This document shows, piece after piece, positions 48,101 to 58,999 of a DNA stretch of 64,000 bases. A model generated the notes under the pieces. The model was not told the origin of the DNA. It made no database searches and worked only from the letters and a program-made list of their open reading frames with translations. The position numbers and the translations under genes are program-made. Position 1 is the stretch's first letter, and each line of letters begins with the position of its first letter. This DNA comes from Copromyces sp. CBS 386.78 (taxonomy: Eukaryota > Ascomycota > Sordariomycetes > Sordariales > Sordariaceae), in NCBI GenBank assembly GCA_030685235.1, contig MU839242.1, forward strand, positions 1 through 64,000, in the 5' to 3' direction.

Positions 48101-49060
48101 TGTAAGGAACTATCCTTCTTAAGTATAAATAGGATTAATACTCTTACTAGGTTATCTAAATATTAGATTTATCCGGCTCGCAAATTTTCTTTTAAATAAT
48201 CGTAAAATATATTTAGCTAGACTTTCAATAAAGGGTAGATCGCCTTTTTTAATACGGTCTCCCCTTCTTTAATTTTAATAGTATATTCCGCATTAAGGAG
48301 GGTAGGGAATATTTTAGCCCCTTTCTCCGAAAAGTAAAATTCGAATTCCTTTAATACCGGTAGGATTATTGCCGGCCCGTTAGCGGCATCCTCTTCGTCC
48401 TTATCGATATTTTTAAGGGTAGGTCTTAAAGGATTATATACTACCGTTATAGAAGCGATAAAAACTTTTTCGCCTTATATTACTTTACGTATAAAAATTT
48501 TTAATTCCGCTATTTAAAGTCTATTAAATTCGAATTTATTACTATGTATATATATAATAATACCTTCTAAACCTATATTTAATATTAATATTAATAGTAG
48601 TAATATATATACGTCTCTACGGATAATATAAAATAATTATATTATTTCTTATTCTTAGCTATTTATATTCTTTAATAAGAGGGTAACTTCGAAAATTCTA
48701 TAATACTTTATTTTTCCGCCGTTCGTACCTATAAGTACAAATATTACTATAGTTATAACTTATTTTAGTTTATACTTCCTAGCGAAATTCTTACAAATTA
48801 TATTAATTTCCGCGCCTATATTTAAATTTATATCGACCTTTTATCGACAACCTTTTAACGTTATTACTATCACTATTATTTTTATTAAATTATTTCTTCC
48901 GGCCGTTTTAAAATTAGTAACCTCCTTAAATAACGGTTTATTTAAAGGGTTTAATCTTTTAATAATATTAAGGAATCGGATAACTCTTTAATCCTTTTAA
49001 AATCTTCTAATAGTTTATTAATTAAAATACTTTAGACCGCCGCTCTTTCGCGCGGTTTAT
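45170..49060 (-). pseudogene. Ty3/Gypsy pol: protease, RT/RNase H, integrase, chromodomain
   Basis: RT: AFKT ... YFEYIIILFNLINAPATF, then CLNNILIF at about 47,780-47,810, the YLDDILIF catalytic motif with both Asp turned to Asn. Integrase: RIQRFKYKPYGDLQSL, SIDFIISLPPN and VEYRFSSLLRIINNRNKLF (46,050-46,390), the usual core with first and second Asp regions decayed. Chromodomain near the end (about 45,220-45,440): EVEEIVDY ... EKFLIKWTG-type sequence, which would direct integration to histone-marked heterochromatin. The protease zone (48,600-48,900) is too decayed to assign residues. Stops are Gln or Trp codons. Confidence 0.85.
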
Positions 49061-50690
49061 ACCTATTTATTTTAAGCTTTTTAGGGTAATCCCGGGTAAT
49101 ATATCCCTTTTCTTAGTAATTATAATATTTTTACTAGGAAATTCGGGAATTTGATTCCTATTTATCCGGAGACCGGTCTCTCTTCCAATAATCCTGGGAA
49201 AAACGTTGCCAGTCCTGGTTTTATTCCGATTAGTCGTTATAATTATTATTATATTATTTCGAACGGTTATTATCCTAAGGTTTTAGAGAACTTTCCTTCC
49301 TTCCCTATTTCTATTCGGCGTCTTTTATTTATTATACTAAAGCCTTCTATATAACTTCTTATATATTGGCGACGGAGATACTTAAGGTTTCGAAATATTA
49401 TTTAATTTTAAGTATTAATTTGAAGAAGAAAATATAAATAATATCCTTATTATTTTTAATATTTTGTTTAAGCCTTTAATAATAGGCGTTAAATTTTTCG
49501 AAAAAGATCTATAGGTTTTCGTTATCCTTTTAATATATATTATAAATTTCGGCCCGGATATTTATTTTATAGTATTCGGGTATAATATATTCCTTACGTA
49601 CGAATTTAAAAAATTCTTCCTATATAGCGTCCCGTCTCTTATTTTTACTATCTAGTAGTATAATAACGAAGGTTCGCTACGACGTAGCCAGCTTTTCTTC
49701 TATATAGGTCTACGCCTATAGGATCTTTTAATAATTATTAATGTTTTTTCGTATTCGGTTACCGTTCTATAAGCCTTTAATCTAATTTTCGACTTCGGTA
49801 TTAATATTAGACGTAATAAAATAGTAAATACTATACGTAGGAATTTTCGTATTAGGGGCTTAATTAATCTTTTTTTATACTATAATTTAAATAATCGCTT
49901 ATAATTCTTTTAATATAGCGATTAATTTGTAAAAGTCGAAGTTGTTAATAACCGAATAATAGTATTTACGAATAAAATATTTTCTTAATTACTTTCGATA
50001 GTCTTTATTATTTTCCGATTACGAGGGATTATAGGGTTTATTTTAGGCCGGTATAAGCGATTATATAGACGATTAGGATTTAACGTAGTCTTCTAACTAA
50101 GTAGAAGGATTATAATTACAGCGCTAAGTCGGCTAGGCCTTTTTATATAGCGAACGAAAATAGTTATAGCGGTATATAAGGGTATTAAAATAGTATTATA
50201 GTACGTATTTCGCTCTTTATTCGGGGGAGTAATATTTATAGCGCTAATAAGGATTATATAATTTGTAAGTACGTAAAATACGCGAATATTTGGAGTAATA
50301 ACGTTCCTAACGTTATTTCGGCGAAGTTCCTTATATAAAAATATTTTTAAATTCTAATTCCGGAATTTAGTTAATTATAATTGTAACAGACTTTATATCG
50401 ACGCGCTACTCCTTAATTTAAATTATAGGGCTATTAAGTTCGTCGGTCGGCTATTTATCGGCGAATTAATAATTATTTATTTAATTATTGGTAGCGTTAC
50501 CCCGAGCTTTAGCGGCGTTATAAATCTCTTTGCCTAATTCTTTTAGATAGTTTTAATTTAGTATAGGCTCGTCCGGGTTAGCTTTATATTCTAAAGAACG
50601 CCCGCGGCGACGTACTGTACCTTGGGTACCGGTACTTTCCTTTCGTATATTAACTATATTCCCGGCCTTCGTAAACGAATATTTAAGAGG
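49060..50690 (-). pseudogene. Ty3/Gypsy gag with zinc knuckle
   Basis: The N-terminal part reads FTKAGNIVNIRKESTGTQG and VRRRGRSLEYKANPDEP (50,540-50,680). Near the C-terminus (49,083-49,133) the minus strand reads KYYNY(stop)EKGYITRDYP, a CCHC knuckle (C-x2-C-x4-H-x4-C) in which every Cys and the His became Tyr, exactly the TGY/CAY to TAY changes RIP makes. Gag would package element RNA. Confidence 0.75.
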
Positions 50691-50699
50691 CTAAAGAAT

Positions 50700-50988
50700 T
50701 ATAAAATCTTAGTACAATAAGGTGGGAAATACCTTAATATACGAAGTAGGTCTATTTTTATTAAAAGATTTTAGTTTAACCGGTTAGAAGGGACCGGTTA
50801 GGTTGTAATAGTTTTTATATTTATACGAGCCCTCGGTAGGCCCGGCCTTCGGCGCTCGTATTCCGACCGAGCGCCTCCACCCTTATCGGTCTCGCTTATC
50901 GAACCTGCTCCATATCCCGTATCAGGTTAGGCCTGGTGGCCTTGCCCCGTGTCGGCCTATCCCAGGCCTCCTGCTCCATATCCTTACA
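50700..50988 (-). repeat. 5' LTR of the Ty3/Gypsy element
   Basis: 289 bp, ending CATATCCTTACA on the plus strand. The outer half keeps CpA/TpG (AGGTTAGGCCTGGTGGCC) while the matching half of the other LTR is mutated, so RIP hit the two LTRs unequally. Confidence 0.95.
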
Positions 50989-53004
50989 CCCCTATCCCTC
51001 CTTTTAATTAGATTGCCTTATTAACTACTAGCACTAAAACTGGCACCTCTACTACTGCTGGCCGTAGCACATTTGAGGCTGGATATTCTAGTTTCAACTT
51101 CGAAAAGACTTTCCAATAAATTAAACAGAATAATAAGGACGAGAACATTATCAATCCTAGCGATAATAATAATAACGATATTGAGCTCGATGATATTGGT
51201 GCTTCGCCTCGTCGCCCTAGTGCTACCTCTAGTCCTGGTACTGCCTCTAGTTCTAATTTTATATCTTCTATTCTAAGGGGTAGAGGTAGTAGAGGCTTTA
51301 CCGCCTCTATATCCGACGCCACCCCTAGTTTAAGTACCTATAAGCGTAAAGGTAAAAGAGATAATAGCCGGCCGTTAATAAAATCCTATAAGGAATTTTT
51401 CAAGCAACTTAACCGTACGAATTTATAGAGTTTACGCGAGATAGGTGTGCCTACCAGGCTAAATTTCAATATAGTAGACGGCGACTATATTCGCCCTACT
51501 AATTTCGACGAAAATTATAATAACGATCTAATATAGGGGGTGGAGCGGATACAAGGTATTAAGGCGCTTCAAAATAATACGATTATTATTAACGAATTAA
51601 ATAAAGAGCTTCGCTAAGCCTTATTCTTATATTATTACAATTAGTTTACTAGTATTATTATATTTAATACCGCTTATAATATCGATACCCGTTCGAAGTA
51701 ATTTAAAGGCCTTTGCGAATATATATTGAAAACCTATCGATTTAAAAAGTCTAATTTTTTCAATTACAATTTAATATCGTTTTTCCAAAATATTATATTA
51801 AATAACCTATTCCTTCTAAATTACAACTTCGATAATAATATAAAATATATAGTATAATATTTAGAATTAATCGAAAGTTAGATTAATAAGAGGACTTTTA
51901 ACTAAATCTATATATATATTATAAAATATATCGACTACGAAGTGACTTTCAATAATCGTATTAATTTCCCGTTTTATTGTATTAAAATAGAATTATAAAA
52001 TATAGGCCTCGTAGTATTAGATATAATTAAATCCGAATATATTATAAATATTAATAAGTTTCTTTATAAACGAAATACCGATGAAAATTTTTGAAAAAAT
52101 CATATACTAAACCTTTGTAGCTTTACTTTTTAAAGAAAGGTATAAGAATATTAATAGGGAAATATTTGTCTAAATACCTTTAGAATTCGTATTTAAATAG
52201 GTTAAGCTAGTTAATACGCTTAGAATAGATTGTTTAAATAGAAGTATTATTACGGAAGAGCCGCCCGAACTATTATAAACCCTTTATTCTAATATTAGTA
52301 AATAGCGACGTCTACCTTTCGAGGAGAATTTTAGAACCCCTAGTACTCTTAGAACCCCAAGCGGTAATTATAGTGCCTATTGCAATACTAGGCCGGGTTC
52401 TGGCAATCAACGTCCCAGATTCAGCTTATATAGCCGGTCTGACAGAGGCCGTAATGACTGCGGTAGCCGTAATAAGAGAGGCGGCCGTCACGGTAGCGGC
52501 TACGATAACAGAGGCCGTAATGATAGAGGCCGTAACGATAGAGGTGGCCGTGATGACCGTGGTAGCCGTAATAACCGTAGTAGCTGTGATGACCGTGGTG
52601 GCTGTAACGATAGAGGTGGCCGTAATGACCGTAGTGGCCGGGGCTATAACCAAGGCGATAACAGCAGGTCAACCGAGCTGTATACACCTACCTATATTTT
52701 AACATTTATATATTAACGCTAATATCCTATCGGTTTACGTACTAGTAGCGGCGGCGGCGGCGGCGGCGGTAGCCGTCGTAAAGAGCCTCGAGATAATTAT
52801 AATAATGATAAAGACGAGAGTCTAATTGACCTACGCCAGAAATGTAAGGGTCGTAGGGTTTGCAAAGCTATTAAGTTTACCCTATTTAGCTTTATACCTC
52901 CTATTCCTAGGCGCATTCGTATACTTATCGCTACGTCTTCTTCCCCGGCTATATTCGAATCGGTTACGGCTTTGGATAAGGGTATAAAATCTTTGCACCT
53001 TTGA
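50989..53004 (+). pseudogene. A2 protein, C-terminal piece
   Basis: Continues the A-type gene after the Ty3/Gypsy insertion. It has the SFNFEKTFQ and SDNNNNDIELDDI-type stretch, helical middle, then RGG-like GGRDDRGSRNNRSS repeats (52,430-52,660), a glycine run (52,748-52,770) and the PIPRRIRM ... SLHL end. The stop here is TGA (53,002-53,004) where A has TAA, suggesting the ancestral stop was TGA. ORFs at 52,373-52,702 and 52,421-52,687 are wrong frames of the RGG repeats. Confidence 0.7.
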
Positions 53005-53246
53005 ATATTATACCGTAACCTTCAAGTTTAGTCTTTTAATTCCTTCCCTCTTATTATTTATTAGAATTCAGTACCTATAATACCCATACGCAATTAATAA
53101 TATCATTACGACCAATAGTATAATATTTAGTACAATAATATTTAGCATTACAGTATTTAGTATTAGAACATTCAATATTAGAATATTCAGCATTAGAATA
53201 TTCAGTATTAGAACATCCTAATTTACAAATATCGCATCCAGCATCC

Positions 53247-53425
53247 GGGGGGGGGCCGGGGGGGGGGGGGGGGGGGGGGGCGGGGGGGGCCGGGGCCCGC
53301 CCCAGCCAGCGCGGGNNNNNNNNNNATAAAATTATATATTATAATTTTTAACATTTTTAATATTATTATTACAAAATTCAAAATATAAAATATCCCCAAC
53401 CCCCCCCCCCCCCCCCCCCCCCCCC
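53247..53425. other. Assembly gap (10 N) in a G/C homopolymer region
   Basis: Long G runs, ten N, about 75 bp of AT-rich DNA absent from A, then a 26-base C run. The matching place in A (3,901-3,915) has a single short C run. This looks like a homopolymer sequencing or assembly problem; the AT-rich piece could be real or misplaced. Confidence 0.85.
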
Positions 53426-53559
53426 AACCCGAAAAAAAAGAAAAAAAAATCACAAAAAAATCGTAAATAGGTAGTCGCAGTCAGCAAAAATGTCTTCTTA
53501 TTATACCCTTTTGTTCTATATTATTGCCGTTATTATTATTATTATCGTGGTCGTTATTA

Positions 53560-53612
53560 TATTATATTGTATTGTATTGTATTGTATTGTGTTGTATTGT
53601 ATTCAATTGATT
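53560..53612. repeat. (TATTG)n pentanucleotide run
   Basis: About ten TATTG units with one GTGTTG variant; the A copy (about 4,045-4,085) has fewer. It lies in the 3' flank of A2, which has no gene up to the terminus at 54,006. Confidence 0.85.
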
Positions 53613-53865
53613 TAGGGGTCCAGCGCAGTATATTCGCAGTGCCTACCGCCAACAGAGCAGGAGCACACTAGTGTAAGTACCTTCTATTTCTGCGCGACGA
53701 CGGCGAGGCGGGCCTACTCTTATGCATTACTACTCTATCTTTACCTAATTTACGACCGTAATATAGCTTACACGGGAAGGAACACTATAATTGTAATTGC
53801 AGTGCCTTCAATTATTTTACTATATATTCCTCCCTACTTGGGGGCACTTAGCGCTGTATATTACC

Positions 53866-54006
53866 CAACGGTAGATTTCTCTCCAACGGTAGATAGCGCT
53901 AACAGACGGTAGTCAAAATCCTAACAATTAATTGACGGTAGTAATATAATTACCGTCTTTCGACTATTATCTAACGATAAGTGCTTTCTTATAACCCGGT
54001 AGCTAA
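53866..54006. repeat. A2 subterminal ACGGTAG repeats and terminus
   Basis: Near-identical to 4,338-4,478: repeated ACGGTAG, TACCGTC, then ATAACCCGGTAGCTAA. Followed by GTAG. Confidence 0.65.
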
Positions 54007-54010
54007 GTAG

Positions 54011-54455
54011 TATTAACGACTTTATTGCAAATATATTATTTTAACTATAGAATATTATAGTAGGTATATAATATTAATAGGGGTCTTTACGTAGAATGCT
54101 CGTATACGAATAGTCTTAATATAGTTTTGGCACCGAGCGCCTTACGACCCGTGGTCTTAGTAGTGAACGAATTGTAACCGCGAAAGAATTCGCGGAAGGA
54201 CCTCGAGTCTGCCCGGTAACTTCCCTAAATATAACATGAGCCTTCCGTTTTTGGACTATTGAAATGATACTACGGTCCGCGGATTATAATTATATATAAA
54301 CTATAACGTATATAGTAACCGCAACTAATATTACAACTCCAATTGGGGTGCGAAGACTATAGATTAATACTAACCGTTAGAACACTATAGGTTATAAGGT
54401 ACTATCACTTGACTGTAGTACGCCGGTTGAACGCCCTCTATATACGCCTAGCTAA
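54011..54455 (+). mobile_element. Relic of an F-type element 3' end
   Basis: The last part, GTAACCGCAACTAATATTACA ... CTCTATATACGCCTAGCTAA, resembles the F terminus (57,900-58,038). It is less RIP-affected than its surroundings, holds no readable gene, and is followed by GATC. Confidence 0.45.
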
Positions 54456-54459
54456 GATC

Positions 54460-54771
54460 TTGGCTATTCTTATTATTCTTAGTGATTTGGTAAGTCTGTG
54501 ATATTGCGAGGTATATTGCGACTAGTATGGCCGACTCTTAACGGTTGTTCGTCGAAGTCAAGTCTGACAGGTCCTCCGCGGGGGAAATGCTTGGGTACTC
54601 TTGGGCTAGGCATGTTGGCTAAGTGTGACCGACGGGAGTGAGGTGTCGTTAGATCAAGAGAGTAGGCTTTAGTTATAAAGGGGAAGAAGTTCAAAGAGGT
54701 TGCAAAGGGGAAGAGGTTATAAAGGGGAAGAGATTGTAAGAGGGATAGATTGTAAGATTATTATCTATATT
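54460..54771 (-). pseudogene. N-terminal relic of an X-type transposase
   Basis: A short open frame contains MPSPRVPKHFPRGGPVRLDF (start about 54,613), resembling the MPRR ... DPLRLRVD start of the X transposase. It is preceded by the same GGTTGCAAAGGGGAAGAGG purine repeats (54,660-54,745) that lie upstream of X. Only the first exon region survives, and it is weakly mutated. It ends near a GTAC (54,772-54,775) where the F leader begins. Confidence 0.45.
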
Positions 54772-55082
54772 GTACGTTATACGATTATTTATTCGATTCT
54801 ATTTAGTAAATAAGTAAATACGGAATAGGTATATTAGATACAAGTAGGCAGAGGGGCAGCTGTATATAAGTTAATATATTACTCCTATTAGCTGCCTTAT
54901 CGCATACCCCTGCTAAGACTAGCGGTTCTGTACCCCACTACATACCCTATATAAGACCCTTGCCTACTACGAGCTATATAAAGACTTATATAGAATCTTG
55001 TCGAGTAGCAACCAAACGAAACACTATTTACTACAGTAGGGGTAGTTATACCGAGTATACCGGAGATGACGATTATTCGGCA

Positions 55083-57233
55083 ATGGGAATTGAGGCTGCT
55101 TTTACCTACAATTGTATCGATAAGCAGTCCTAATATGGCAACCAGTTATAGTCCTAGTATGCTACCCAATATGCCACCCAATCCTAGCATGCTTCCTAGT
55201 CCTAATATGGCAATTAGTCCCAGCATACCCCCCAATATGGTAGCAGTGTGTCTGGTGGTGGTATGCCGCGTAGCTTTGGCCAAGGTTCTTCTTCTTCCCG
55301 AGGCTAGTATCCCCTAGTTGGATGGCTGTATTATACGCAAGGCGGTCCTCAATATAGTGGTCCTCAACATAGTGGTCCTCAATATGGTGGTCTTCAATAT
55401 GGTGGTCCTTAATATAGTGGTCTTTAATATGGCTCCGGTGATTTTATATATGACGAATACGGCAACGTCTATAATTAGTATAGTAATATATACGATTAAT
55501 ACGGAAATCCATTTAACGGTTTTTAATATGGCGGTTATAATGAATTATACGGCAATCTATTTAGCGGTCCTTAGTATTACAATTTCTAGTAGGGCGGTTT
55601 CTAGGGCGGTTTCTAGTAGAGTGGTCTTTAGCTACCTTATATACTAGGCGGCAGTCGTTAGTCTTAGTTATAGTTAGGAAACCGTGGCTATGGATCCTAA
55701 GGCAATAATAGATTTAGCGAGCTAGTTGTCAACGACCCTAATTAATATTTATTCGAGGAGAGGTTTAAAAAGTATTTCTTTACCCCCTCCTACGCTAATT
55801 TAATAGAGTTGAAGAATATAAGTATATTTACTTGTATAGAATACGACCCTATTAATACCGATGGTCTAGAATCCGAAGAAAGTATTATACGGTTTATTCT
55901 TTGTAAAGAGACGAAAGAAGTTATTGATGAAATTTATTACTAAATACGGTAGTATATATTTGCTTACTATTTAAATTAATTTATTAATTAAATTATTAAG
56001 TAGGCCGTACTTAATATTAATAATTGTACGTTGAAATTTCGCCGCCTTTGTATTTACATTAAAGGTATTTATAAGTTTTAAAAGAATAAGTTCTTATAAA
56101 ATAAATTATATACTTATTTTATTATTATAATTAAAGATTACTTTTAATTTTTTAAATTCGATTATAATAATACCGAAAATAAATAATCTTTTAAAGAATT
56201 AGTTAAACTATAAATTAATATATATTTTTTCTAAGAAGTTTTTATTTATATTATTCCCTATATTAATTATTAAATTACTGTTAGCGATAAATCGGATTTA
56301 CCATGTTTCTACTTTAAAAACGTCGTTATTAATTTAAGTATATTAGCTTACAAGGTTATTTAATCCGAGAAAAAATTAAACTATAATCGTCGTCCTAATT
56401 TAATTAAGAAAAAGGATGAGAATATTAGGGCTATATATTAGAATATATTTAATAGTTTTACCTTTTACGAAACTTTCGTCGAAGTAAATAGGGGTATATT
56501 TAAAGAATTGCCCTTCGAATTTATTATTTTAAAGGTTATTCGAAATAATATTAATTTAGAGATTTTAAAGCGGTTTATTATTCGTAACTTTCCCCTTCTT
56601 CGTCGGGTATATAACCCTAATTTTTGGTAATCGATACTATTATATATTATTAAGGGTACCTAACCTAGTAGTGCCTAATTTGGTGGCGGTTATCCTAGTA
56701 GCGGTCATCCTAGTACTTAGTCTAGTGGTTAAGGAAGTAGTAGTCGTTTTAGAAGCTAGGGCAATAGTCCTCGTTGTATTTTTGGCCCTAGTTCTGTAAT
56801 TAATAGCCTTTATAATTGTGGTAGTCTTTACGAGCGTCTTCGTAGTAATAAACGCCGCGGAAATACTAGCGGTAGCCGTAGCCAATTATATTTTATACCG
56901 ATAGAGGGCGACTCTTCTAACTAGCGCTATAATATAGTACCGCCGCCTTAGGTTCTAATTAACTAAGGCCGTAATAATTTAAATATCGATAACGACGATA
57001 ATCTCCCTAACCGCCGTCGTAACCGCCCGGCTAAGGACCGCTATACAATATTATTGTCGACTAATATCTATAAACGCGGCAGCCGTTATACGGGCAGTAA
57101 TAGTAATACCTTAGATATTATACCCTATATCCCGAGGCGCAACCGTAAGCCTACTCCTTCGTTGGCTATACTAGACTCGGCTATACTGGACTCGGCTACT
57201 TTTAAAGAGGGTATAGGTTCCTTATACCTCTAA
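55083..57233 (+). pseudogene. F protein: GPQYGG-repeat low-complexity protein, RIP-degraded
   Basis: A single frame of about 717 codons from MGIEAAFTYN to TAA with no frame change; it may begin further upstream through an intron. The N-terminus is Gln/Tyr/Ser-rich, then GPQYSGPQYGG repeats (55,345-55,430). A conserved helical region includes LFEERFKKYFF and EYDPINTDGLESEES (55,740-56,630). Gly/Ser repeats GGGYPSSGHPS and a basic RRRNRPAK patch follow, ending IPYIPRRNRKPTPSLA ... GIGSLYL, the same C-terminal motif as A and Y. Stops are nearly all at presumed Gln codons. Unknown family; probably a nucleic-acid-associated scaffold. Predicted ORFs at 55,066 and 55,318 are other frames. Confidence 0.6.
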
Positions 57234-58038
57234 ATCCTTTATATTTAATTTAGCCTTTTCCTTTATTAAACTTCTATTATAATACTTATATATATATATA
57301 TACGGCAATTAATAACAGTATATCTAATATTACAGTAATTAGAATTGCAGCGTTCAGTAATTTGCCTAGTACCCGACAATGTAGTACTAGTGTTATAGTA
57401 GCTTAATATTACTAAGTGCTAGCTTAATTAATTATATTCAATAAAGTAGGAGGAGAGTATGACATCCCGTGTCCTAGCGAGCTTATTCAATTGATATATA
57501 TATTATACTCCCTATACTTCTATCGTTGTTTTATCTTTGTCTCTATTATTATTATTATTATTATTGTTGTTGTCTTAATGTTTTCGGTGTCGCATGCAAT
57601 TGAGTGATTTGATTGGTCGTCGCAATTGATGTCTTTGGTCTCCAAATGTAGGGGTTTATACTGTGTTGCGTTGTAATTGATTGATATACTGTTCTCTATT
57701 GCTTGGCGCGGCCCCCCTGTCGTAGACGGAGCGAGAAAGTCTGGCAGGACCCCGTGTCTGTACTTGCTTCCTGATGTTCTCCTACGCATATTATACCCGC
57801 TGCTTCCTTAAGTGTGGGCTGGACTTTCCCGTTTAACGATAGTTGTGAGCTAGGAACCGTCCTAGGACCGTTATTATATATGAACCGTAATTAAATTGGT
57901 AACTGCAACTAAATGATAACTGTACTGTAGGTCCTGCGATAGTTCCTCTATATCAACTGTGTCGCTACTGTCGTATTAAAGGAATAGTCGTACAATTGTT
58001 GAAGGATTGTTGTAACCCTCCTATATATGCCCAGCTAA
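57234..58038. other. F 3' flank, no gene
   Basis: AT-rich flank with GGAGGAGAGTATGACATCCCG (split by an AT; about 57,450), an ATT run and a lightly mutated stretch. The minus ORF at 57,520-57,789 reads through the ATT run into Ile repeats and has no homologue in the A or Y flanks, so I do not treat it as a gene. Confidence 0.5.
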
Positions 58039-58990
58039 GAGTGTATAATAGACCAATTTCGTTAGTATTGTAGATAGGATGTCGGGTTCGATGGATCTCT
58101 AGCTCTATAAATTTGCTAATTACTATAGGGCGCTAATAGGAGTCGTTTACCGATAGGTCGATTTTTAGCTCCTTTTCGTTATTATTATTATTAAGGCCTA
58201 AGCGAATTAGTTCCTCTCGTTATAATAGCCTTTCGAAGAGGCTAGGCGATTAGTGGGCAATATTATTTATTTATTATATTAAGTGGGGGTTAGATAATAT
58301 ATATACGTTTAAGAATACGAATCGAATAGTATAAACGATATATTCGTATTATAAAATTTATCTTTCAATATCTCGGCTATTAATCGTCTCTACTATTTTC
58401 TTTAAGCGTTTATTAGGTTAGATAGTTATTATTAGTATTTATTAATATCGTTACTATAATTATCGTAGCCCGCCTTTTGTACGCTAAATCTACGATACGG
58501 ATTACGTAGGCGGCTTCGACCCGGGCCGAGATTCGTATAATACTAGGACTAAAAGGGAGTAGTAATTTTAAGGGTAATTATTAGTATAATTAATTTATTT
58601 ATAATATTTTTCTTCCGCCAATATATTAAATAGTCTTGGTAGACTATATTCTTCGTATATATTTATATAATATATACCTAGATGAATATTCGGTCGTAGT
58701 GCCGATATGATGTACTATTTTGTACGCTTGGGTAAGGGTCGTAATTCTGCGGCGACTTCCGCGGCCGCCTCTACAACCGGTGCAGCTTCGTCGTCTTATA
58801 TACCAATTTTATTATTAGATAAATCGTCGTCGATTATTATAGGTGTTGAAGATTGAGATGCTTCCTGGTTGGCTATCGATATAGACGACCTTCTAGATGC
58901 CACTTCAGAAAGTAGTTCTATTGCCCTAGCCTTATTCTTGAATGATTTTAATATTCGAGGGTTATTGGCTATACTTATAATCAATAAATT
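58039..58990 (-). pseudogene. C-terminal fragment of an X-type transposase (XF)
   Basis: The minus frame reads ANNPRILKSFKNKARAIELL, SSTPIIIDDDLSNN, ELRPLPKRTK, ALRPNIHLGIYY and LFNILAEEKYYK, colinear with X' 31,560-31,910 (LPKRIKKYI, LNVLAEEKYYK) and X0. The first 190 bp (58,796-58,984) have no stop, so this copy is milder in decay. A PIIIDDD acidic-hydrophobic cluster, absent from X', fits a SUMO-interaction motif. The C-terminal exon follows to 58,039, tail-to-tail with F. The N-terminal part is lost where the second Ty3/Gypsy element begins. Confidence 0.55.
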
Positions 58991-58999
58991 TCTCGAAAT

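Larger units (their letters stand above)
41245..50988 (-). mobile_element. Ty3/Gypsy chromovirus-type LTR retrotransposon, complete but RIP-degraded
   Basis: 9,744 bp with TG ... CA ends, two 289-bp LTRs and a CCCCT duplication (41,240-41,244 and 50,989-50,993). The uninterrupted A copy shows the empty site GACCCCCTATCC (about 1,650). Coding order on the minus strand is gag, then pol with RT before integrase, then a chromodomain, which defines a chromovirus. A 3.5-kb region between pol and the 3' LTR holds a convergent frame on the plus strand. Confidence 0.95.
9451..54006 (+). mobile_element. A2 element, split by two nested insertions
   Basis: Alignment to A shows that 10,460-10,903 matches the first 510 bp of A, 40,164-41,244 continues it, and 50,989-54,006 completes it to the same GGTAGCTAA terminus. 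The interruptions are the X-Y-X'-Y' chain (10,904-40,163) and a Ty3/Gypsy element (41,245-50,988). Without them the element would be about 5.5 kb. It is followed by GTAG. Confidence 0.8.
54776..58038 (+). mobile_element. F element: third low-complexity-protein element
   Basis: The leader contains CCCCTGCTAAGACTAG (54,899), as in Y' and A2. It has one gene, a long 3' flank with an ATT run (about 57,545-57,566), and the end CTATATATGCCCAGCTAA followed by GAGT. The 3' flank (57,470-57,990) keeps many CpA/TpG sites. The left boundary is inferred from the GTAC at 54,772. Confidence 0.6.

Noticed and set aside
57450..57800. Solo LTR starting TGACATCCCG after a purine-rich tract
   Set aside because: No second copy, no CA end with a matching duplication, and the region is colinear in character with the 3' flank of A2.
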